This document shows, piece by piece, positions 24,963 to 33,938 of a DNA stretch of 34,486 nucleotides; the first letter of the stretch is position 1, and the number at the start of each line of letters is the position of its first letter. The translations under genes were made by a program, and so were the position numbers. Below the pieces are notes generated by a model. It had not been told where the DNA came from. It worked only from the letters and a program-made list of their open reading frames with translations, and searched no databases. The DNA comes from Saccoglossus kowalevskii (Eukaryota > Hemichordata > Enteropneusta > Harrimaniidae): assembly GCF_000003605.2 (NCBI RefSeq), contig NW_003108844.1, positions 1-34,486 of the forward strand, read 5' to 3'.

Positions 24963-26552
24963 AATGTGCCAGTCCAATACAGCTCATACTGGCTTCAATG
25001 TGTCAGTCCAATACAACTTATACTGGCGTCAATGTGCCAGTCCAATACAGCTCATACTGGCTTCAATGTGCCAGTCCAATACAACTCATACTGGCTTCAA
25101 TGTGCCAGTCCAATACAACTCATACTGGCTTCAATGTGATAGTCCAATACAGCTCATGCTGGCTTCAATATGTCAGTCCAATACAACTTATACTGGCTTC
25201 AATGTGCCAGTCCAATACAGCTCATACTGGCTTCAATGTGTCAGTCCAATACAACTTATACTGACTTCAATGTGCCAGTCCAATAAAGCTCATACTGGCT
25301 TCAATGTGTCAGTCCAATACAACTTATACTGGCTTCAATGTGCCAGTCCAATACAACTCATACTGGCTTCAATGTGATAGTCCAATACAGCTCATACTGG
25401 CTTCAATGTGTCAGTCCAATACAACTTATACTGGCTGCAATGTGCCTGTCCAATACAACTCATACTGGCTTCAATGTGCCAGTCCAATACAGCTCATACT
25501 GTCTTCAATGTGTCAATCCAATACAACTTATACTGGCTTCAATGTGCCAGTCCAATACAGCTCATACTGGCTTCAATGTGTCAGTCCAATACAACTTATA
25601 CTGACTTCAATGTGCCAGTCCAATAAAGCTCATACTGGCTTCAATGTGTCAGTCCAATACAACTTATACTGGCTTCAATGTGCCAGTCCAATACAGCTCA
25701 TACTGGCTTCAATGTGTCAGTTCAATACAACTTATACTGGCTTCAATGTGCCTGTCCAATACAACTCATACTGGCTTCAATGTGCCAGTCCAATACAACT
25801 TATACTGGCTTCAATGTGCCAGTCCAATACAGCTCATACTGGCTTCAATGTGTCAGTCCATTACAACTTATATTGGCTTCAATGTGCCAGTCCAATACAG
25901 CTCATACTGGCTTCAATGTGTCAGTCCAATACAACTGATACTGGCGTCAATGTGCCAGTCCAATACAGCTCATACTGGCTTCAATGTGTCAGTACAATAC
26001 AACTTATATTGGCTTTAATGTGCCAGTCCAATACAGTTCATACTAGCTTCAATGTGTCAGTCCAATACAACTTATATTGGCTTCAATGTGCCAGTCCAAT
26101 ACAGCTCATACTGGCTTCAATGTGTCAGTTCAATACAACTTATACTGGCTTCAATGTGCCAGTCCAATACAGCTCATACTGGCTTCAATGTGCCAGTCCA
26201 ATACAACTCATACTGGCTTCAATGTGCCAGTCCAATACAACTCATACTGGCTTCAATGTGATAGTCCAATACAACTCATACTGGCTTCAATGTGTCAGTA
26301 CAATACAACTCATATTGGCTTCAATGTACCAGTCCAATACAGCTCATACTGGCTTCAATGTGTCAGTCCAATACAACTTATACTGGCTTCAATGTGCCAG
26401 TCCAATACAGCTCATACTGGCTTCAATGTGTCAATCCAATACAACTTATACTGGCTTCAATGTGCCAGTCCAATACAGCTCATACTGGCTTCAATGTGTC
26501 AGTCCAATACAACTTATACTGGCTTCAATGTGCCAGTCCAATACAACTCATA

Positions 26553-26790
26553 CTGGCTTCTATGTGCCAGTCCAATACAACTTATATTGGCTTCAATGTG
26601 CCGGTCCAATACAAGTCATACTGTCTTCAATGTGCCAGTCCAATACAACTTATATTGGCTTCAATGTGCCAGTCCAATACAACTCACACTGGCTTCAATG
26701 TGCCAGTAGAGTACAACTGATACTAGCTTCAATATGCCAGTCCAATAGAACTCATACTGGCTTCAATGTGCCAGTCCAAAACAACTTATA
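26553..26790 (+). repeat. Variant cassette, copy 16 (full)
   Basis: The marker is at 26705-26714, aactcacact subtype. Private changes include ctgtcttc after aagtcata and ccaatagaac in the post-marker unit. Confidence 0.9.
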
Positions 26791-27539
26791 CTGGCTTCAA
26801 TGTGCCAGGCCAATACAGCTCATACTGGCTTCAATGTGTCAGTCCATTACAACTTATATTGGCTTCAATGTGCCAGTCCAATACAGCTCATACTGGCTTC
26901 AATGTGTCAGTCCAATACAACTTATACTGGCGTCAATGTGCCAGTCCAATACAGCTCATACTGGCTTCAATGTGCCAGTCCAATACAACTCATACTGGCT
27001 TCAATGTGCCAGTCCAATACAACTCATACTGTCTTCAATGTGATAGTACAATACAACTCATACTGGCTTCAATGTGTCAGTACAATACAACTCATATTGG
27101 TTTCAATGTACCAGTCCAATACAGCTCATACTGGCTTCAATGTGTCAGTCCAATACAACTTATACTGGCTTCAATGTGCCAGTCCAATACAGCTCATACT
27201 GGCTTCAATGCGTCAGTCCAATACAACTCATACTGGCTTCAATATGCCAGTCCAATACACTTCATACTGGCTTCAATGTGTCAGTACAATAGAATTAATA
27301 CTGTCTTCAATGTTGCCAGTCCAATACAGCTCATACTGTCTCAATATGTCAGTCCAATACAACTTATACTGGCTTCAAATGTGCCAGTCCAATACAGCTC
27401 ATACTGGCTTCAATGTGTCAATCCAATACAACTTATACTGGCTTCAATGTGCCAGTCCAATACAGCTCATACTGGCTTCAATGTGCCAGTTTAATACAGC
27501 TCATACTGGCTTCAATGTGCCCGTCCAATACAACTCATA

Positions 27540-27777
27540 CTGGCTTCTATGTGCCAGTCCAATACAACTTATATTGGCTTCAATGTGCCGGTCCAATACA
27601 AGTCATACTGGCTTCAATGTGCCAGTCCAATACAACTTATATTGGCTTGAATGTGCCAGTCCAATACAACTCACACTGGCTTCAATGTGCCAGTAGAGTA
27701 CAACTGATACTAGCTTCAATATGCCAGTCCAATACAACTCATACTGGCTTCAATATGCCAGTCCAAAACAACTTATA
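27540..27777 (+). repeat. Variant cassette, copy 17 (full)
   Basis: The marker is at 27692-27701. It has the same ttggcttgaatg and atatgcc/ccaaaac features as copy 13, and a 170-bp tandem pair follows at the same 99-bp distance from the marker. Confidence 0.9.
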
Positions 27778-27790
27778 CTGGCGTCAATGT

Positions 27791-28130
27791 GCCAGTCCAA
27801 TACAGCTCATACTGGCTTCAATGTGCCAGTCCAATACAACTCATACTGGCTTCAATGTGCCAGTCCAATACAACTCATACTGGCTTCAATGTGATAGTCC
27901 AATACAACTCATACTGGCTTCAATGTGTCAGTACAATACAACTCATATTGGTTTCAATGTACCAGTCCAATACAGCTCATACTGGCTTCAATGTGCCAGT
28001 CCAATACAACTCATACTGGCTTCAATGTGCCAGTCCAATACAACTCATACTGGCTTCAATGTGATAGTCCAATACAACTCATACTGGCTTCAATGTGTCA
28101 GTACAATACAACTCATATTGGTTTCAATGT
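27791..28130 (+). repeat. 170-bp tandem pair
   Basis: Copies are 27791-27960 and 27961-28130, apparently almost identical. A partial third copy then enters agctcaatctgg, as at 23.1 kb. It starts 99 bp after the cassette marker. Confidence 0.9.
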
Positions 28131-28364
28131 ACCAGTCCAATACAGCTCAATCTGGCTTCAATGTGTCAATCCAATACAACTTATACTGGCTTCAATGTGT
28201 CAGTCCAATACAGCTCATACTGGCTTCAATGTGCCAGGCCAATACAACTCATACTGGCTAACAATGTACCAGTCCAATACAGCTCATACTGGCTTCAATG
28301 TGCCAGTCCCAATGCAATTTATATTTGTCTTCAATGTGCCAGTCCAATACAGCTCATACTGTCT

Positions 28365-28772
28365 TCAATGTGTCAGTCCAATACAACTCATACTGGCTTC
28401 AATGTGCCAGTCCAATACAACTCATATTGGCTTCAATGTGTCAGTCCAATTCAGCTCATACTGGCTTCAATGTGTCAGTACAATACAACTCATATTGGCT
28501 TCAATGTGCCAGTCCAATACACCTCGTACTGGCTTCAATGTGTCAGTCCAATACAACTGATACTGGCGTCAATGTGTCAGTCCAATACAACTCATACTGG
28601 CTTCAATGTGCCAGTCCAATACAACTCATATTGGCTTCAATGTGTCAGTCCAATTCAGCTCATACTGGCTTCAATGTGTCAGTACAATACAACTCATATT
28701 GGCTTCAATGTGCCAGTCCAATACACCTCGTACTGGCTTCAATGTGTCAGTCCAATACAACTGATACTGGCG
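28365..28772 (+). repeat. 204-bp (six-monomer) tandem duplication
   Basis: Copies are 28365-28568 and 28569-28772. Both contain ccaattcag, tcagtacaatac and the rare acacctcgtactgg (28521 and 28725), followed by aactgata and ggcgtc. Confidence 0.9.
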
Positions 28773-28779
28773 TCAATGT

Positions 28780-29336
28780 GCCAGTCCAATACAGCTCATA
28801 CTGGCTTCAATGTGTCAGTACAATACAACTTATATTGGCTTTAATGTGCCAGTCCAATACAGTTCATACTGGCTTCAATATGTCAGTCCAATACAACTTA
28901 TACTGGCTTCAATGTGCCAGTCCAATATAGCTCATACTGGCTTCAATGTGTCAGTCCAATACAACTTATACTGGCTTCAATGTGCCAGTCCAATAAAGCT
29001 CATACTGGCTTCAATGTGTCAGTCCAATACAACTTATACTGGCTTCAATGTGCCAGTCCAATACAGCTCATACTGGCTTCAATGTGTCAGTTCAATACAA
29101 CTTATACTGGCTTCAATGTGCCAGTCCAATACAACTCATACTGGCTTCTATGTGCCAGTCCAATACAACTTATATTGGCTTCAATGTGCCGGTCCAATAC
29201 AAGTCATACTGGCTTCAATGTGCCAGTCCAATACAACTTATATTGGCTTCAATGTGCCAGTCCAATACAACTCACACTGGCTTCAATGTGCCAGTAGAGT
29301 ACAACTGATACTAGCTTCAATATGCCAGTCCAATAC
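28780..29336 (+). repeat. Long-range duplicate, left member (partner 33340-33896)
   Basis: About 557 bp shared at an offset of 4560 bp, covering the ctttaatg/agttcata block, ccaatatagc, ccaataaag and most of the cassette. The one clear difference is aactcacact here versus aactcacatt. A related copy lies at about 7.67-8.22 kb, 21,114 bp (621 monomers) upstream. Confidence 0.88.
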
Positions 29337-29377
29337 AACTCATACTGGCTTAATGTGCCAGTCCAAAACAACTGATA
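29141..29377 (+). repeat. Variant cassette, copy 18 (with 1-bp deletion)
   Basis: The marker is at 29293-29302. It combines the aactcacact subtype with the ggcttaatg deletion, and the last unit ends aactgata. It appears to be a recombinant of the two cassette lineages. Confidence 0.9.
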
Positions 29378-29390
29378 CTGGCTTCAATGT

Positions 29391-30002
29391 GCCAGTCCAA
29401 TACAGCTCGTACTGGCTTCAATGTGTCAGTCCATTACAACTTATATTGGCTTCAATGTGCCTGTCCAATACAGCTCATACTGGCTTCAATGTGTCAGTCC
29501 AATACAACTTATACTGGTGTCAATGTGCCAGTCCAATACAGCTCATACTGGCTTCAATGTGCCAGTCCAATACAACTCATACTGGCTTCAATGTGCCAGT
29601 CCAATACAACTCATACTGGCTTCAATGTGATAGTCCAATACAACTCATACTGGCTTCAATGTGTCAGTACAATACAACTCATATTGGCTTCAATGTACCA
29701 GTCCAATACAGCTCATACTGGCTTCAATGTGTCAGTCCATTACAACTTATATTGGCTTCAATGTGCCTGTCCAATACAGCTCATACTGGCTTCAATGTGT
29801 CAGTCCAATACAACTTATACTGGTGTCAATGTGCCAGTCCAATACAGCTCATACTGGCTTCAATGTGCCAGTCCAATACAACTCATACTGGCTTCAATGT
29901 GCCAGTCCAATACAACTCATACTGGCTTCAATGTGATAGTCCAATACAACTCATACTGGCTTCAATGTGTCAGTACAATACAACTCATATTGGCTTCAAT
30001 GT
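29391..30002 (+). repeat. 306-bp (nine-monomer) tandem duplication
   Basis: Copies are 29391-29696 and 29697-30002. Both contain ccattac, gcctgtcc with agctcata, the rare tactggtgtc (29512 and 29818), gatag and tcagtacaatac. The only differences I noticed are gccag/accag at the start and agctcgta/agctcata. Confidence 0.92.
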
Positions 30003-30708
30003 ACCAGTCCAATACAGCTCATACTGGCTTCAATGTGTCAGTCCAATACAACTTATACTGGCTTCAATGTGCCAGTCCAATACAGCTCATACTGGCTTCA
30101 ATGTGTCAATCCAATACAACTTATACTGGCTTCAATGTGCCAGTCCAATACAGCTCATACTGGCTTCAATGTGGCAGTCCAATACAACTTATACTGACTT
30201 CAATGTGCCAGTCCAATACAACTCATACTGGCTTCAATGTGCCAGTCCAATACAGCTCATACTGGCTTCAATGTGCCAGGCCAATACAACTCATACTGGC
30301 TACAATGTACCAGTCCAATACAGCTCATACTGGCTTCAATGTGCCAGTCCAATACAACTTATACTGGCTTCAATGTGCCAGTCCAATACAACTTATATTG
30401 GGTTCAATGTGCCAGTCCAATACAGCTCATACTGTCTTCAATGTGTCAGTCCAATACAACTCATACTGGCTTCAATGTGCCAGTCCAATACAACTCATAT
30501 TGGCTTCAATGTGCCAGTCCAATTCAGCTCATACTGGCTTCAATGTGTCAGTACAATACAACTCATATTGGCTTCAATGTGCCAGTCCAATACACCTCAT
30601 ACTGGCTTCAATGTGTCAGTCCAATACAACTTATACTGTCTTCAATGTGCCAGTCCAATACAGCTAATACTAGCTTCAATATGTCAGTCCAATACAACTT
30701 ATACTGGC

Positions 30709-31647
30709 TTCAATGTGCCAGTCCAATACAGCTCATACTGGCTTCAATGTGTCAATCCAATACAACTTATACTGGCTTCAATGTGCCAGTCCAATAAAGC
30801 TCATACTGGCTTCAATGTGTCAGTCCAATACAACTTATACTGGCTTCAATGTGCCAGTCCAATACAGCTCATACTGGCTTCAATGTGTCAGTCCAATACA
30901 ACTTATACTGGCTTCAATGTGCCTGTCCAATACAACTCATACTGGCTTCAATGTGCCAGTCCAATACAACTTATACTGGCTTCAATGTGCCAGTCCAATA
31001 CTGCTCATACTGGCTTCAATGTGTCAGTCCATTACAACTGATACTAGCTTCAATGTGCCAGTCCAAAACAACTTATACTGGCTTCAATGTGCCAGTCCAA
31101 TACAGCTCATACTGGCTTCAATGTGCCAGTCCAATACTGCTCATACTGGCTTCAATGTGTCAGTCCAATACAACTTATACTGGCGTCAATGTGCCAGTCC
31201 AATACAGCTCATACTGGGTTCAATGTGCCAGTCCAATACAACTCATACTGGCTTCAATGTGCCAGTCCAATACAACTCATACTGGCTTCAATGTGATAGT
31301 CCAATACAACTCATACTGGCTTCAATGTGTCAGTACAATACAACTCATATTGGCTTCAATGTACCAGTCCAATACAGCTCATACTGGCTTCAATGTGTCA
31401 GTCCAATACAACTTATACTGGCTTCAATGTGCCAGTCCAATACAGCTCATACTGGCTTCAATGTGTCAATCCAATACAACTTATACTGGCTGCTTCAATG
31501 TGCCAGTCCAATACAGCTCATACTGGCTTCAATGTGTCAGTCCAATACAACTTATACTGACTTCAATGTGCCAGTCCAATACAACTCATACTGGCTTCAA
31601 TGTGCCAGTCCAATACAGCTCATACTGGCTTCAATGTGCCAGTCCAA
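30709..31647 (+). repeat. Long-range duplicate, right member (partner 5007-5945)
   Basis: It carries the same rare variant series as the 5.0-kb member, including aatactgctc, ctgggttcaatg and ctggctgcttc near 31488. It differs by scattered substitutions such as an extra ctgctc near 31001. Confidence 0.85.
31010..31077 (+). repeat. Chimeric monomer joining ccattac unit to cassette right half
   Basis: It is the counterpart of 5308-5375 at an offset of 25,702 bp, with the same ccattac/aactgata junction followed by ctagcttcaatg and ccaaaac. It lies inside the long-range duplicate of that region. Confidence 0.8.
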
Positions 31648-33339
31648 TACAGCTCATACTGTCTTCAATGTGCCAGTCCAATGGAATTGATATTGGCTTC
31701 AATGTGCCAGTCCAATACAGCTCATACTGGCTTCAATGTGCCCGTCCAATACAACTCATACTGGCTTCAATGTGCCAGTCCAATACAACTCATACTGGCT
31801 TCAATGTGATAGTCCAATACAGCTCATGCTGGCTTCAATATGTCAGTCCAATACAACTTATACTGGCTTCAATGTGCCAGTCCAATACAGCTCATACTGG
31901 CTTCAATGTGTCAGTCCAATACAACTTATACTGACTTCAATGTGCCAGTCCAATAAAGCTCCTACTGGCTTCAATGTGTCAGTCCAATACAACTTATACT
32001 GGCTTCAATGTGCCAGTCCAATACAACTCATACTGGCTTCAATGTGATAGTCCAATACAGCTCATACTGGCTTCAATGTGTCAGTCCAATACAACTTATA
32101 CTGGCTTCAATGTGCCAGTCCAATACAGCTCATACTGGCTTCAATGTGTCAGTCCAATACAACTCATACTGGCTTCAATGTGCCAGTCCAATACAGCTCA
32201 TACTGGCTGCAATGTGTCAATCCAATACAACTTATACTGGCTGCTTCAATGTGCCAGTCCAATACAGCTCATACTGGCTTCAATGTGTCAGTCCAATACA
32301 ACTTATACTGACTTCAATGTGCCAGTCCAATACAACTCATACTGGCTTCAATGTGCCAGTCCAATACAGCTCATACTGGCTTCAATGTGCCAGGCCAATA
32401 CAACTCATACTGGCTACAATGTACCAGTCCAATACAGCTCATACTGGCTTCAATGTGCCAGTCCAATACAACTTATACTGGCTTCAATGTGCCAGTCCAA
32501 TACACTTATATTGGCTTCAATGTGCCAGTCCAATACAGCTCATACTGGCTTCAATGTGTCAGTCCATTACAACTTATATTGGCTTCAATATGCCAGTCCA
32601 ATACAGCTCATACTGGCTTCAATGTGTCAGTCCAATACAACTTATACTGGCGTCAATGTGCCAGACCAATAAAGCTCATACTGGCTTCAATGTGTCAGTC
32701 CAATACAACTTATACTGGCTTCAATGTGCCAGTCCAATACAGCTCATACTGGCTTCAATGTGTCAGTACAATACAACTTATATTGGCTTCAATGTGCCAG
32801 TCCAATACAGCTCATACTGGCTTCAATGTGTCAGTACAATACAACTTATATTGGCTTTAATGTGCCAGTCCAATACAGTTCATACTGGCTTCAATATGTC
32901 AGTCCAATACAACTTATACTGGCTTCAATGTGCCAGTCCAATATAGCTCATACTGGCTTCAATGTGCCAGTCCAAAACAACTTATACTGTCTTCAATGTG
33001 CCAGTCCAATACAGCTCATACTGGCTTCAATGTGTCAGTCCATTAAAACTTATATTGGCTTCAATGTGCCAGTCCAATACAGCTCATACTGGCTTCAATG
33101 TGTCAGTCCATTACAACTTATATTGGCTTCAATATGCCAGTCCAATACAGCTCATACTGGCTTCAATGTGTCAGTCCAATACAACTTATACTGGCGTCAA
33201 TGTGCCAGTCCAATAAAGCTCATACTGGCTTCAATGTGTCAGTCCAATACAACTTATACTGGCTTCAATGTGCCAGTCCAATACAGCTCATACTGGCTTC
33301 AATGTGTCAGTACAATACAACTTATATTGGCTTCAATGT

Positions 33340-33896
33340 GCCAGTCCAATACAGCTCATACTGGCTTCAATGTGTCAGTACAATACAACTTATATTGGCT
33401 TTAATGTGCCAGTCCAATACAGTTCATACTGGCTTCAATATGTCAGTCCAATACAACTTATACTGGCTTCAATGTGCCAGTCCAATATAGCTCATACTGG
33501 CTTCAATGTGTCAGTCCAATACAACTTATACTGGCTTCAATGTGCCAGTCCAATAAAGCTCATACTGGCTTCAATGTGTCAGTCCAATACAACTTATACT
33601 GGCTTCAATGTGCCAGTCCAATACAGCTCATACTGGCTTCAATGTGTCAGTTCAATACAACTTATACTGGCTTCAATGTGCCAGTCCAATACAACTCATA
33701 CTGGCTTCTATGTGCCAGTCCAATACAACTTATATTGGCTTCAATGTGCCGGTCCAATACAAGTCATACTGGCTTCAATGTGCCAGTCCAATACAACTTA
33801 TATTGGCTTCAATGTGCCAGTCCAATACAACTCACATTGGCTTCAATGTGCCAGTAGAGTACAACTGATACTAGCTTCAATATGCCAGTCCAATAC
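33340..33896 (+). repeat. Long-range duplicate, right member (partner 28780-29336)
   Basis: It carries the same variant series as the 28.8-kb member, ending where the post-marker unit has agctcata instead of aactcata. Confidence 0.88.
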
Positions 33897-33938
33897 AGCT
33901 CATACTGGCTTCAATGTGCCAGTCCAAAACAACTTATA
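33701..33938 (+). repeat. Variant cassette, copy 19 (full)
   Basis: The marker is at 33853-33862, 4560 bp after copy 18. It has the aactcacatt subtype and no deletion in the last unit, which leads into a ccaataaag unit. Confidence 0.9.

Larger units (their letters stand above)
29141..30640 (+). repeat. Extended higher-order repeat, copy at 29.1 kb (longest)
   Basis: The variant order is as in the 6.2 and 20.2-kb copies, with an internal 306-bp duplication. It continues beyond ctgtcttc into the ccaattcag, tcagtacaatac, acacctcata and ctgtcttc units that also form the 0.7 and 1.5-kb blocks. It therefore joins two blocks that are separate elsewhere. Confidence 0.82.

Noticed and set aside
28810-31041. 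743-codon open frame, and many other frames of 60-640 codons on the + strand
   Set aside because: All three + frames are open because the monomer lacks stops, and each frame gives the same 34-residue pattern. Starts lie at arbitrary monomers, ends at random variant stops, and 1-bp indels are tolerated. No sign of codon constraint, so no coding sequence is called.
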